From positions 1 through 54,263 of the forward strand of contig WFTQ01000089.1 of the NCBI GenBank assembly GCA_015485355.1: DNA of 54,263 nt, in the 5' to 3' direction. The stretch comes from a bacterium (lineage in GTDB: Bacteria > Calditrichota > Calditrichia > RBG-13-44-9 > J042). The notes beneath the pieces are model-generated. The model saw only the letters and a program-made list of their open reading frames with translations, ran no database searches and had not been told where the DNA came from. The translations under genes were made by a program, and so were the position numbers. Positions 43,628 to 53,703 of the stretch are shown here, in pieces (the first letter of the stretch is position 1; every line of letters starts with the position of its first letter).

Positions 43628-46600
43628 ATGAAACGTTATCTGCTTTTCATGGTTTTGGGTATTACCCTTGCCTATCCTCAACAGGCCCTTCGAAAAACCA
43701 ACGTCCCGGAACTGCGGCGTTTGTCTTCCACTTTCGAGCAGCAATTTCGGCGACAATACAACCAGGCGGTTCAGGCCGCCCTATCGAAGGGATGGCCCGT
43801 TCGTCAGGAATTTGCCGATGGGAAAGTGATTGAAATACGGGAACTTTTACCATCGGGGCGTCCCCTGTACGTACAGACCCTGAATCTCAATGCGGCAAAA
43901 ACGGTTTCCACTTCACGGGTCTGGCCGGGCAGTGGAGGGGGGTATCACCTGACCGGAGACGGGATAATAATAGGGGAATGGGATGCTGGAGCAGTGCGGC
44001 ACACCCATCAGGAATTTGGAGATCGGGTCATTCAAAGAGACGATGCCGGCCGTATCAGCAACCACGCCACGCACGTGGCCGGAACCCTGGTTGCTTCAGG
44101 GGTCCAGGCGAATGCCAAAGGAATGGCCTACGAAGGGATACTCCACGCTTACGATTGGAACAGCGACAATTCCGAAATGTCCTCGGCGGCAGCCGACGGG
44201 CTGAGCATCTCCAACCACTCCTACGGATACTTAACCGGATGGGACTGGAACCACTTCAACGACAACCGCTGGGTCTGGTGGGGCGACCCGGATGTGGACG
44301 CCGATGAAGACTACTTGTTCGGCTTCTATTGTTCCCATGCCCAGGATTGGGACGGCATTGCCTATAATGCGCCGGAATACCTCATCGTGGTTTCTGCGGG
44401 GAACGATCGCAATGACGACGGCCCTTCAGCCGGAGAATCTTACTGGATCTGGGAAAACAGCACCAGCAGCTGGGTGCTGGACAGCACCGCCCGAAAACCC
44501 GACGGAAATTACGATTGTATTTCCCATACCGCCATTGCCAAAAACGTGCTCACTGTGGGAGCCGTGCATGACATTCCTCAGGGATATACGGATACCTCCG
44601 ATGTCATGATGAGCAGCTTCAGTTCCTGGGGACCGGCGGATGACGGCCGGATCAAACCCGATATTGTGGGGAACGGCGTCTACCTCTATTCCAGCGTCGG
44701 AGACCACGACAGCAGTTATGTCTCCTATTCCGGGACGTCCATGTCTTCTCCCAATGTGGCGGGTTCCATGGCTTTAATTCGCCAATATTACCTCCAGGTA
44801 AACGGAGGAGCGGCCCCTCTGGCTTCTACCTTGAAGGCTCTGGTTATCCATACCGCCGATGAAGCCGGTTCCACCCCCGGACCGGACTACCGCTTCGGTT
44901 GGGGGTTGTTGAACACCGAATCCGCCATACGGTTGATTGCTCAGGAAGGATCCGGTCATTTGATTGAGGAAATTACCCTTAAAGAAGGCTCAACATATCA
45001 ACTGTCTCTGGAGGTCGATGGCACCGAACCGCTCAAAGCCACCCTATGCTGGACCGATCCCCCGGGGACACCACCCCCGGCCTCTTTGGATCCCCAAACC
45101 CCCATGCTGGTGAATGATTTGGACCTGCGCCTGACCAGGGGCAATACGACCTTCTTTCCTTGGACGTTGTCGCCACAACAACCGGCCGCCGCCGCTGCCA
45201 CCGGAGACAATACCGTGGATAATGTGGAACAGGTTTTGATTGCCTCACCCACCCCCGGAACTTATACCCTGACGGTGAAACACAAGGGAAGCCTTCAGGG
45301 AGGTTACCAGACCTTCTCGCTTGTGGTCAGTGGTATTGTTTCCCAACCCGCAAATCCCAACGCCCCCGCGAATGTCGTTGCCGGGAGCGGTTTCGACGGT
45401 ATGGTTCCCCTTACCTGGGACCCTCCGGAAAATGCGGTAACCCTCGCCACCCGGCATGAATTTGCCGGGGAAGCGGCTGCAAAGTCAAAGATAACACCAA
45501 ACCCCCAGGCGCCCCACAACGTCCAGGCCGACACCGTCCGTTTATATCGCATTTATCGCTCCACCAGCCCCGGAGGGCCTTATACCTTCCTGGCTTCGGT
45601 GGATCCCAGCCATCGCAATTATGCGAACAATGAAGATTATATCGACACCGATGTGATAAACGAAACGACCTACTATTACGTGGTAACGGCCGTATTTACA
45701 GACAGCAGCGAAAGCGTCTATTCGCCGGAAGTGTCGGCCACGCCGATTCCCGATGGTATGCACGTGGAGCTCCATTGGAGTCAGGTATCTCCCGTTCTGG
45801 ACGGCGTTCTGGAATCCGGGGAGTGGGACGATGCCGTGCGTCTGGACATCAGCGCATCGGGAGTCGCTCAACCGGTCACCCTTTACATGAAAAACGACAA
45901 CAACTATCTGTACCTCGCCGTGGACGATCCCAACAACACCAGCGACACGGATTTTAACGAAATCGGGCTCTATTTTGATGACGACAACAACAATACCTGG
46001 GACGCTGACTCGCCATCCACGGAGGGCAATTTCTGGATCGACTTTCGAAATGGGAACACCTCTGTTGTATTCCGGCCCATTTGGGGAAGCCACCCGGACA
46101 GCATCCACTTCGAATCGTCAATCTCCTCTCCCGAAGGGGTTTCTGCAGCGGCTTCCCTCACCAGCGGTCATGTTCTGTACGAAATCCGGATTGACCTGAG
46201 GAGCAGCGCTCTAACGGCCCTGCCGGGCGAGGAAATCGGCCTATGGATGTTCAATTACGATCCGGACAACCCGGTGGGTCATTATTATGGTTTTTCCGCC
46301 AACTGGCCTTATGGAAGTGTGTGGACCGCTCCCTTATCCTACGGCAAAGTCAAATTAAAGAGTCCTCCTCAGGAACCAAACATCAGGTTGATCGGTTATG
46401 AAATCGACGATGATGTCCGCAACCAAAGTATAGGCAATAATGATCACCAGGCGAATCCCGGGGAGTTTCTGGAAGTGTTTCTCCAGGTCGCCGTATTGTC
46501 GGGCTCCTATAATTCGATTTATGCCGTACCCGATTCCAGCGCCGATCCTTACGTTCATCCCAACCCGGTATACTTCTACGATCGCTACATTTCCCACCCC

Positions 46601-48172
46601 AGATCGGTGTCGACGGGAGATACCGTCTGGTTGACGGATGATTTCGATTTTGTTGTGGCCTCCAGTACCCCCGAGGGGCATGTCTTAACCATCCCTCTCC
46701 AATTCTATGACGGAGATGGCCAACAGATCGGGGAAGACACGCTGTTCATTCCGGTTACCGGAAAAGACCAATCGCCGCCATGGCCGAGCTCACCTCGAAC
46801 CGTACCCAGGAGCGGCGGACCCGGAGAGGTGTTCACGTTCAACGTATGGACCCGAGAAGCCGGTCAAACCACCCGGGTAACCGGCATTGTAAAAAAAGAG
46901 GATGGTACCATTTATACGAAACTGACCCTACATCCCACAGGCAATACAGCCCGATTTCTGGGATATGAATACCAGGCTCAATTCACAGTCGACATCCCCG
47001 CCGATCTGACGGTGGATGTCGAAACCCAGGATGATATGGGAAACACCGGATACTTCAGCCTCACCGATCGACTGACGACCCGGCCGTTTCAACAACGGCA
47101 TAAAGTCTTACTGGTGGCCGACGACGGCCCCTGGAACAGAGACTTTTCCGAAGTTTACATGGAAGACCTGCTTTCTCGAGGCATCGGCTTCGACATCTGG
47201 CGCACCTGGGTACGGGGCCCCATTGGTGCCGATACCCTGAATCAATACCTGGACGGTGTGATCATCTGGTACTGCGGTTGGGTGTATCCTCAACTGGATT
47301 CTCTGGAACGGGTAGTGCTGGCCCAATTTTTAGACCAAGGAGGTCGGCTGTTTTTTAACGATCAGGACCTGGGCTATTATCTTTACAATGTGGTCGGTTC
47401 GACGGAAGCGGACTGGTGGTATCAAAACTACATGCACGCTCGATATATTCAGGATAACGTAGACCTCTGGGGTGTAGCGGGGGTTGGGGGCGATCCCATA
47501 ACGGATGGTATGCATTTAAAATTGCAAGATGTGTATGGAGGTTGGTGGCCCAGCGAGATCGATCCCATTGCCCCTGCAACACCGATCTTTATCTATAATC
47601 CCGCCGATTCCATAGAGGGGGACGCCATCGAGGGGAATCGCCTCCCCCGATACGCCGATGAGTGCACCGGTCTTCCTAACCACTCTCGCACAACCCCCAA
47701 GGCGCCGCGGGACACCATTTCCAGTGGGACGGCAGGGCTCAAGGTGGATAACGGCACTTTCAAAGTTGTGTACCTGGCTTTTGGGTACGAGACGATTGCC
47801 GATAGCGCACAGCGACGCACCCTGTTAAAGCATATTGTACGGTGGCTGAATCCACAGGTGCTCGGCATGGACGCCAATACCGACAATACGCCTTTAACTT
47901 ACCGGCTCTTTCAGAACTATCCCAATCCGTTCAACCCATCCACACGCATTGTATACCAGATCCCCGAGCGTCAGGAAGTGCGCTTAATCGTTTATGACGT
48001 GTGGGGAAGACGGATAGCGATACTGAAAAACGGTGTGCAAAAGGCGGGGCGCTACGAAGTGGATTGGAAGGGGACGGATCAGCATGGTCGCCCCGTAGCC
48101 ACCGGCATTTACCTTTTACAGCTGAAAGCGGGTCCGTTTCAGAAAACCATTAAAATGATGCTGATAAAGTAA
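43628..48172 (+). CDS. large secreted subtilisin-family protease with binding domains and sorting module, 1514 aa
   Basis: I take 43628 because it starts a signal peptide (M-K-R-Y-L-L-F-M-V-L-G-I-T-L-A-Y) with AGGGAGG upstream. The S8 catalytic domain (~105-440) has D119, H149, the N in S-A-G-N-D-R-N and S371 (Y-S-G-T-S-M-S-S-P-N). It is followed by a prepeptidase-type beta domain (~440-570), a fibronectin-III-like region from ~580, a CBM9-like domain (~711-918), beta-sandwich segments, and a Rossmann-like domain starting H-K-V-L-L-V-A-D-D (~1158) that resembles glutamine-amidotransferase-like folds without a clear catalytic Cys. It ends in Y-P-N-P-F-N-P (~1431). Surface or extracellular peptidase, perhaps binding a polysaccharide. 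Confidence 0.9.
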   Translation: MKRYLLFMVLGITLAYPQQALRKTNVPELRRLSSTFEQQFRRQYNQAVQAALSKGWPVRQEFADGKVIEIRELLPSGRPLYVQTLNLNAAKTVSTSRVWPGSGGGYHLTGDGIIIGEWDAGAVRHTHQEFGDRVIQRDDAGRISNHATHVAGTLVASGVQANAKGMAYEGILHAYDWNSDNSEMSSAAADGLSISNHSYGYLTGWDWNHFNDNRWVWWGDPDVDADEDYLFGFYCSHAQDWDGIAYNAPEYLIVVSAGNDRNDDGPSAGESYWIWENSTSSWVLDSTARKPDGNYDCISHTAIAKNVLTVGAVHDIPQGYTDTSDVMMSSFSSWGPADDGRIKPDIVGNGVYLYSSVGDHDSSYVSYSGTSMSSPNVAGSMALIRQYYLQVNGGAAPLASTLKALVIHTADEAGSTPGPDYRFGWGLLNTESAIRLIAQEGSGHLIEEITLKEGSTYQLSLEVDGTEPLKATLCWTDPPGTPPPASLDPQTPMLVNDLDLRLTRGNTTFFPWTLSPQQPAAAAATGDNTVDNVEQVLIASPTPGTYTLTVKHKGSLQGGYQTFSLVVSGIVSQPANPNAPANVVAGSGFDGMVPLTWDPPENAVTLATRHEFAGEAAAKSKITPNPQAPHNVQADTVRLYRIYRSTSPGGPYTFLASVDPSHRNYANNEDYIDTDVINETTYYYVVTAVFTDSSESVYSPEVSATPIPDGMHVELHWSQVSPVLDGVLESGEWDDAVRLDISASGVAQPVTLYMKNDNNYLYLAVDDPNNTSDTDFNEIGLYFDDDNNNTWDADSPSTEGNFWIDFRNGNTSVVFRPIWGSHPDSIHFESSISSPEGVSAAASLTSGHVLYEIRIDLRSSALTALPGEEIGLWMFNYDPDNPVGHYYGFSANWPYGSVWTAPLSYGKVKLKSPPQEPNIRLIGYEIDDDVRNQSIGNNDHQANPGEFLEVFLQVAVLSGSYNSIYAVPDSSADPYVHPNPVYFYDRYISHPRSVSTGDTVWLTDDFDFVVASSTPEGHVLTIPLQFYDGDGQQIGEDTLFIPVTGKDQSPPWPSSPRTVPRSGGPGEVFTFNVWTREAGQTTRVTGIVKKEDGTIYTKLTLHPTGNTARFLGYEYQAQFTVDIPADLTVDVETQDDMGNTGYFSLTDRLTTRPFQQRHKVLLVADDGPWNRDFSEVYMEDLLSRGIGFDIWRTWVRGPIGADTLNQYLDGVIIWYCGWVYPQLDSLERVVLAQFLDQGGRLFFNDQDLGYYLYNVVGSTEADWWYQNYMHARYIQDNVDLWGVAGVGGDPITDGMHLKLQDVYGGWWPSEIDPIAPATPIFIYNPADSIEGDAIEGNRLPRYADECTGLPNHSRTTPKAPRDTISSGTAGLKVDNGTFKVVYLAFGYETIADSAQRRTLLKHIVRWLNPQVLGMDANTDNTPLTYRLFQNYPNPFNPSTRIVYQIPERQEVRLIVYDVWGRRIAILKNGVQKAGRYEVDWKGTDQHGRPVATGIYLLQLKAGPFQKTIKMMLIK

Positions 48173-48179
48173 TCTCCTT

Positions 48180-48218
48180 GCCCTCCACTGTGCCCCTTTT
48201 CGAGGCATCGTGGAGGGC
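48180..48218. terminator. long symmetrical hairpin between convergent genes
   Basis: GCCCTCCAC (48180-48188) pairs perfectly with GTGGAGGGC (48210-48218). Inside, TGCC (48191-48194) can pair with GGCA (48204-48207). Lying between the protease and the convergent acyl-CoA dehydrogenase, it probably serves both directions. Confidence 0.65.
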
Positions 48219-48238
48219 TTGTCCCGTGTCTTGAGCGA

Positions 48239-49396
48239 TCAGAGATTCTGACCCACCTGTCTCAACAATTCCCGGGCGATGACCAGACGTTGAATATCGG
48301 AGGTGCCTTCACCAATGGTTCCTATCTTGGCATCCCGATAAAACTTTTCCACCGGATACTCCTTGATGTATCCGTATCCCCCAAAGGTTTGTACGGCCAT
48401 GTCGGCAACCCGCACGGCCAACTCCGATGCGAACAGCTTTGCCATGGAAGCGGCCAGGGAATAATTTTTTCCTTGATCCGCCAGCCAGGCCGCCTGATAC
48501 GTCAGCAATCGGGCGGCCTCTATTTCCGTCGCCATGTCGGCCAACCGAAATTGAACCGCCTGAAAGCCGGCAATCTTTTGCCCAAAGGCTTCGCGCTCCA
48601 GAGTATACCTTAACGTATGTTCATAAGCCCCCCGAGCAATACCTACACACAACGCCGCAATGCTGATGCGTCCCCCGGAAAGAATCTGCATGGCCTGCTT
48701 ATACCCCTCACCTTCGTCCCCAATCACATTCTCCGCCGGAACGGCACAATCTTCAAAAAACAGCTCTGCCGTATCGCTGGCACGGGTGCCCAATTTGTTC
48801 ATCGGCTTTCCAACCGAGTAACCAGGCGTGCCCTTCTCCACCACAAACGCAGTAATCCCTTTCTTCCCCCGTTCCGGATGGGTACGCGCCATTACCACAA
48901 CATAATCCGAATAGGTAGCATTCGTAATGAACGTCTTTTGGCCGTTTAAAATCCATCGCTCACCCTCTTTCCGGGCCGTGGTCCTTAATGCGGCCGCATC
49001 ACTGCCGCAACAGGGTTCGGTTAATGCCCAGGCGGCCAGGGATTTCCCCTGCGCCAGATGGGTAACATACTTGCGCCGCTGCTCTTCGTTGCCGAAGGCG
49101 AAAATATGATTGGTCCCCAGAGAATTATGCGCCGCTATCGTCAATCCAATGGAAGGATCCACGGCAGAGAGCTCCTCAACAATCAACACATACTCCAGAT
49201 ACCCCATCCCCGCTCCACCGTATTCCTCCGGAAAAATAATGCCCAAAAGCCCTAACTCCGCCAGTTTGGGGATCAGATGTTCGGGAAACGTCTTGGCCTC
49301 GTCGTACTCCAGTACAATCGGCGCGATCTCTTCCCGGGCGAATTCCCTCACCATCTCCTGTATAGACTTCTGTTCTTCGGTGAGTTCAAAGTGCAT
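48239..49396 (-). CDS. acyl-CoA dehydrogenase, 385 aa
   Basis: An FAD enzyme that forms the 2,3 double bond in an acyl-CoA and passes electrons to ETF. The sequence has W-A-L-T-E-P-C-C-G-S-D-A (a FAD/substrate signature) and the catalytic base E363 in G-E-G-T-S-D-I-Q. The length and layout match short/branched-chain or butyryl-type dehydrogenases. It stands alone, with no ETF or thiolase neighbours. A role in branched-chain amino acid breakdown would fit with the aminotransferases, but they are 45 kb away. AAGGGG lies upstream. Confidence 0.93.
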   Translation of the reverse strand: MHFELTEEQKSIQEMVREFAREEIAPIVLEYDEAKTFPEHLIPKLAELGLLGIIFPEEYGGAGMGYLEYVLIVEELSAVDPSIGLTIAAHNSLGTNHIFAFGNEEQRRKYVTHLAQGKSLAAWALTEPCCGSDAAALRTTARKEGERWILNGQKTFITNATYSDYVVVMARTHPERGKKGITAFVVEKGTPGYSVGKPMNKLGTRASDTAELFFEDCAVPAENVIGDEGEGYKQAMQILSGGRISIAALCVGIARGAYEHTLRYTLEREAFGQKIAGFQAVQFRLADMATEIEAARLLTYQAAWLADQGKNYSLAASMAKLFASELAVRVADMAVQTFGGYGYIKEYPVEKFYRDAKIGTIGEGTSDIQRLVIARELLRQVGQNL

Positions 49397-49808
49397 AGCG
49401 TACCCCTTCCCGATTTTGGATGCCTTCTCCTGTATACGACCTTTTATCCGGAAAATTTAGCGATATTCCGACCCCATACGAAAGGGGTTTTCGAGAAATT
49501 ATTGTCGTCAATACCCGGGAATGGAATCCCCCCTTCCCGCTGTGAATGAGAAAAAGGGGGAACAAAACTCACCAAAACCGTTTGAAAATCGAGGGAATTT
49601 CAATAAATTAGATTTTCTGAAACGTTGCGCGATGTTGAAGTCAGATCCAGGAGAACCCCTTAGGGAAGTGGACAGGTATTTACGGGACCATGCAGAACCG
49701 ACGCCGGGGGCACGGAAAGAGCTTTATTCCATTAGGAATGCCCTTCCCGATCACATTTTAAAGCCGATCTACCGGAATCCTTGGAACAGATAAAATGGGA
49801 GAATGTTC
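49397..49808. other. divergent region between acyl-CoA dehydrogenase and the YfhO-like gene
   Basis: The gap is 412 nt. It contains a plausible plus-strand promoter (listed separately) and an open frame at 49521-49793 that I do not accept. No stable terminator or repeat is seen. Confidence 0.5.
49582..49609 (+). promoter_or_regulatory. promoter candidate for the YfhO-like gene
   Basis: TTGAAA (49582-49587) and TAAATT (49604-49609) are 16 nt apart, giving a leader of about 190 nt. The -10 is only a fair match. Confidence 0.35.
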
Positions 49809-52382
49809 ATGGCAAAAGCGAAAAAAAAGAAAGGCAAGAAAGGTGCGCCGGGGACCATGCGAATCCCCCCTCAGACATCGTCGGGATTGCTGGAACAACT
49901 GGAACGGCCCCGAAACATCCTTGTTTTCTTTGTCGCTCTTTTGATCTTTCTCACCCTTTTTTATAAACCCTTGACCATCGAAGGCTTGGAAGTCACCGGC
50001 AGCGATCTGGTATCGGGCATCGGAAAACGGCATCAGATCATACAGTTTCAGAAACAAACCGGTGAATGGGCCCTTTGGAACCCCTACATTTTCAGCGGAA
50101 TGCCCTACTACCATTTATACCGTCCCATCGTTTGGTCTATTGATCGGGTCATGTTATATATGGATCGGCTGTTGGATTGGCGGGTATGGTTTTTCTGGGC
50201 GGGCGCCATTGGTATTTTTCTACTGGTTAAATTCCAGGGGTTATCGGCCGTCAGCGGAATGCTGGCCGCCCTCGGTTTCATTCTGATGCCTCACTTTCAG
50301 GCACTCATCGTGGTCGGTCATTTCACCAAGTTTCGGGCGATCATGTGGATGCCCTACGTCCTGCTGACTTTCCTGTTTTTCCTGAAAAAACGGAACCTGC
50401 TGGGCATGCTTTTGTTCAGCTGGGCACTGGCGCTGCAGATGCGCACCCATCATTATCAAATCATCTTTTACACTCTGTTAATGCTGCTGTTTGTGGGGAT
50501 GTATCCCTACCTGAAACCCGCCCTGGACAAGAAATGGGGGGAATTTTTACGCTGGAACGGGCTTTTTATGGCCGCCCTGGTGCTCGTTGTCCTGACCGTG
50601 GCGCAACCTCTATTGCCCATTCGAGATTATACTCCGTACTCCACCCGCGGGGGGAAGGCCATCCACATTCAGAAACAGGTCGCCGAAAAAGAGAAAAAAG
50701 GGGTGGGCTTCGATTACGCCACCAATTGGTCCTACACTATCGGCGAATTCTGGAATCTGATCATTCCCCGGTTTCACGGAGGTACCTCCAACGAAGTTTA
50801 CACAGGAAATGCTTATCCTCAGCTTCGGGGACGCACCCTCCCCGTGTATTGGGGCAGCCTGCCTTTTACTCAATCCTATGAATATATGGGCATATTGCTG
50901 GTCTTTCTGGCGATGATCGCCATCCTGTTCCGCTGGAAGGACCCCGTAATTAAAAGTTTTACCTTTCTAACCGTTTTCGCCCTGCTCCTATCTCTGGGTA
51001 AACACTTTGCAACCCTCTATAAGCTCTTCTTTTACTACGTACCCTATTTCGACAAATTCCGCGTGCCCATGATGATCCTGACCCTGGTCATGTTCAATGT
51101 CAGTGTTCTGGCCGCCTATGGTCTGGACTTTCTCCTGCGTGCTTTGCCCCAGGAGGCCCCGGCGATAAAGCAAAAGCTGTTGATTGTTTGTGCAAGCCTG
51201 GGTTTTCTACTGCTCATCCCATTATTATTCGGTTCCGGCTTTTCCCTGGCCGGCCCGGGGGAATTTCAACGTCTGGCCGCCGAGTTGGGTCAACAGCAGG
51301 CCCGACAGTGGAGCGACATCTTGCGCCATATCCGGCTGGAGATCTTGCGGGAATCCACACTGCGCACCCTGCTGTTTTTCGCTTTCGCAGGGTTTGGTCT
51401 CCTGGCGGTGCTTCAAAAATGGCTGGGCGTGGAATTTTACGCCATCGCCATGGTCATTCTGGTGGGGACAGACCTGGGGTGGATATCGGGGAACTACCTG
51501 AAAGGCAAGTTCGGAGATATCAAAAGGATCGAGCAGCAAGTTTATCGAAAAAACGCCCTGGATCGGATCATTGAGAAAGACACCACCCTGTTTCGGGTCG
51601 CTCCACCAATGGAACTAATCACCAACGATACCCGCTGGAGTTACTATTATCAATCCATTGGTGGATATTCGCCGGCCAAACTACAGGTGACTCAGGATAT
51701 CATCGACAATAATCTGTTGAGACCCACTCATCCCGGCGTTCCTTTCAACCTGAACGTGGTCAGCATGCTGAATACCCGCTACATTGTCACCCCACAAGCG
51801 ATTCGCCATCCGGATCTGGTTTTTCTGGGTGAGGATCGGTCCACCAACCGTAAATTGAAATTGTACCGGAATCGAAAGGCTCTACCCAGGGCGTTTTTTG
51901 TGGACACCGTGGAAATCATTCCCGACGGCGTGCAGCGGCTGCGTCGGTTAAACAGCCCCGATTTCGACCCCTCCCGCGTGGCTATCCTGGAAAAACCCCT
52001 CTCCCGATCGGTACGGCAACCCGATAGCAGTTGGGTAAAGGTCACCCATTTTGATCCCAATACAGTGGAATTCCAGATTTTCACCTCCAGTGCCGGACTG
52101 TTAGTCATCTCGGAAGTTTATTATCCCCGCGGTTGGAAGGCCGTTCTGGACGGCTCGACGGAACTGGACATTTATAAAACCAATCACCTTTTGCGATCGG
52201 TGTGGATTCCCCGGGGCGAACATACCCTGCGCATGGAGTTTCGCCCGGCTTCCTTTTACCTGGGCATTCGTCTTTCTCTCCTGGGATTCCTGTTCATTTA
52301 TCTGGGGCTTCCGGTAGTGCTTTACCGGCAATATGGGGATCGTCTACGCCACTGGTGGTATGCTTTCCGGGGCGCTTCATGA
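49809..52382 (+). CDS. YfhO-family polytopic membrane protein, 857 aa
   Basis: A large inner-membrane protein with about 12 hydrophobic segments, a Lys-rich cytoplasmic N-terminus (M-A-K-A-K-K-K-K-G-K-K-G) and a C-terminal periplasmic beta domain. It matches the YfhO type, related to GT-C enzymes that use polyisoprenyl-phosphate sugars. G-S-D-L-V-S-G-I-G near 65 and the W-N-P-Y-I-F-S-G-M-P loop (conserved in the family) are visible. I start at 49809, not 49803, because GGGAG is 7 nt away from the former. The stop overlaps the GT4 gene by ATGA. Its likely role is surface glycan or teichoic-like glycosylation. Confidence 0.82.
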   Translation: MAKAKKKKGKKGAPGTMRIPPQTSSGLLEQLERPRNILVFFVALLIFLTLFYKPLTIEGLEVTGSDLVSGIGKRHQIIQFQKQTGEWALWNPYIFSGMPYYHLYRPIVWSIDRVMLYMDRLLDWRVWFFWAGAIGIFLLVKFQGLSAVSGMLAALGFILMPHFQALIVVGHFTKFRAIMWMPYVLLTFLFFLKKRNLLGMLLFSWALALQMRTHHYQIIFYTLLMLLFVGMYPYLKPALDKKWGEFLRWNGLFMAALVLVVLTVAQPLLPIRDYTPYSTRGGKAIHIQKQVAEKEKKGVGFDYATNWSYTIGEFWNLIIPRFHGGTSNEVYTGNAYPQLRGRTLPVYWGSLPFTQSYEYMGILLVFLAMIAILFRWKDPVIKSFTFLTVFALLLSLGKHFATLYKLFFYYVPYFDKFRVPMMILTLVMFNVSVLAAYGLDFLLRALPQEAPAIKQKLLIVCASLGFLLLIPLLFGSGFSLAGPGEFQRLAAELGQQQARQWSDILRHIRLEILRESTLRTLLFFAFAGFGLLAVLQKWLGVEFYAIAMVILVGTDLGWISGNYLKGKFGDIKRIEQQVYRKNALDRIIEKDTTLFRVAPPMELITNDTRWSYYYQSIGGYSPAKLQVTQDIIDNNLLRPTHPGVPFNLNVVSMLNTRYIVTPQAIRHPDLVFLGEDRSTNRKLKLYRNRKALPRAFFVDTVEIIPDGVQRLRRLNSPDFDPSRVAILEKPLSRSVRQPDSSWVKVTHFDPNTVEFQIFTSSAGLLVISEVYYPRGWKAVLDGSTELDIYKTNHLLRSVWIPRGEHTLRMEFRPASFYLGIRLSLLGFLFIYLGLPVVLYRQYGDRLRHWWYAFRGAS

Positions 52383-53695
52383 AAAAGGTCGTGATCATCA
52401 CTTACTACTGGCCGCCGGCGGGAGGACCCGGCGTTCAACGCGTGCTTAAATTCGCCCGGTACTTACCCCGATTTGGATGGCAACCCATTGTTCTGACGGT
52501 AAGCCGGGGAGAATACCCCGCGCTGGATCCCACGCTGGAAGCAGAAGTGCCTTCGGCCTGCAAAGTATATCGAACTCCCTCTCTGGAACCGGGCCCGATT
52601 TTCCGGCGATTTGTGGGAATGCCCCGGGAAAGCCGTATTCAAATCGGCGTCCTGGCGGAAAAACCGGACAACTGGCGCAAACGGGTGGCGTTCTGGATTC
52701 GCACCAACCTGTTCATCCCGGACGCCAAGGTGGGATGGTTGCCTTTTGCCGTCCGGAAAGGCTTGGCGATTATCCAGAAAGAAAAACCCCACCTGCTGTT
52801 CTCCTCTTCCCCTCCACCAACGGTTCATCTCATTGCCAAACAACTGGTCCGCAACACCAAGTTACAGTGGGTTGCCGATTTCAGAGATCCCTGGACAGAC
52901 ATTCATTATTACGAACACAGGAAACGGCTTCCCTGTTCGCGCCGGATGGATGAAAAACTGGAAGCCGGCGTGCTCCGGGAGGCAGATCGGCTGGTGTTCG
53001 TCAGCAAACGAGACATCGATCTATCGTTTTCCCGAAAGGTAAACGCGTCAAAATGTGTGCATCTTCCCAACGGGTACGATGAAGCCGATTTTCAATCCAT
53101 TTCGTTTACCCCCCCTCCCCCGGAACGCTTTGTACTGATGCATGTGGGAGCAGCCGGCAGCGAGCGGAATCCCCAAAATCTTTTTCGGGTGCTGCGCACT
53201 TTGCTGACGGAAGCGGTCATATCCCCAACCGGCTTTCGTCTGGTCTTCGTGGGCCCGATTTCCGAAAGCGTACTGCACGGCATTCAGCAGGAGGGGGTCT
53301 CATCCCTGATCGAGCGGATTGACTATGTACCGCATCGACAGGCGTTGCAATTGGCCGCCGGAGCGACGGCATTATTGCTGCTCATTACCCGCTCTTCTCA
53401 AAATCGCCGCATCCTTCCGGGTAAGACCTTCGAATACATCCGCCTGAAGAAACCCATCCTGGCATTGGGGCCTCCCGGCGGGGAGGTGGATCAAATCCTT
53501 CAGGAAACGAATGCGGGCAGAGTCCTGGACTATGCCGATCGTGAGGGAATCGAAAAGCAGTTGCGGAGCTGGATCCGGCAATGGCAGAAAGGGCGGCTGG
53601 CCTATTCCGGCCACATTCCTAGTATCCGGAAATATAGTCGTGAACGGCTCACCCAACAACTGGCCGCTATCTTTGACCAAATCTGTGAAGGCTGA
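52379..53695 (+). CDS. GT4-type glycosyltransferase, 438 aa
   Basis: The ATG at 52379 overlaps the previous stop. It begins the Rossmann strand K-K-V-V-I-I-T-Y-Y-W-P-P-A-G-G-P-G-V-Q-R, typical of GT4 enzymes whose N-terminal loop binds acceptor. The C-terminal half has A-G-S-E-R-N-P, L-V-F-V-G-P and I-L-P-G-K-T-F-E-Y-I-R-L-K-K-P-I-L-A, with the G-K-x-x-E-Y-I element in place of the usual E-x7-E. No membrane segment is present. It is probably in the same glycan pathway as the YfhO-like neighbour. Sugar unknown. Confidence 0.86.
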   Translation: MKKVVIITYYWPPAGGPGVQRVLKFARYLPRFGWQPIVLTVSRGEYPALDPTLEAEVPSACKVYRTPSLEPGPIFRRFVGMPRESRIQIGVLAEKPDNWRKRVAFWIRTNLFIPDAKVGWLPFAVRKGLAIIQKEKPHLLFSSSPPPTVHLIAKQLVRNTKLQWVADFRDPWTDIHYYEHRKRLPCSRRMDEKLEAGVLREADRLVFVSKRDIDLSFSRKVNASKCVHLPNGYDEADFQSISFTPPPPERFVLMHVGAAGSERNPQNLFRVLRTLLTEAVISPTGFRLVFVGPISESVLHGIQQEGVSSLIERIDYVPHRQALQLAAGATALLLLITRSSQNRRILPGKTFEYIRLKKPILALGPPGGEVDQILQETNAGRVLDYADREGIEKQLRSWIRQWQKGRLAYSGHIPSIRKYSRERLTQQLAAIFDQICEG

Positions 53696-53703
53696 GCACC
53701 GGA

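Noticed and set aside
49521-49793. 90-residue open frame ahead of the YfhO-like gene
   Set aside because: No Shine-Dalgarno, a plausible promoter lies inside it, and composition looks like leader sequence. It does not resemble a known family.
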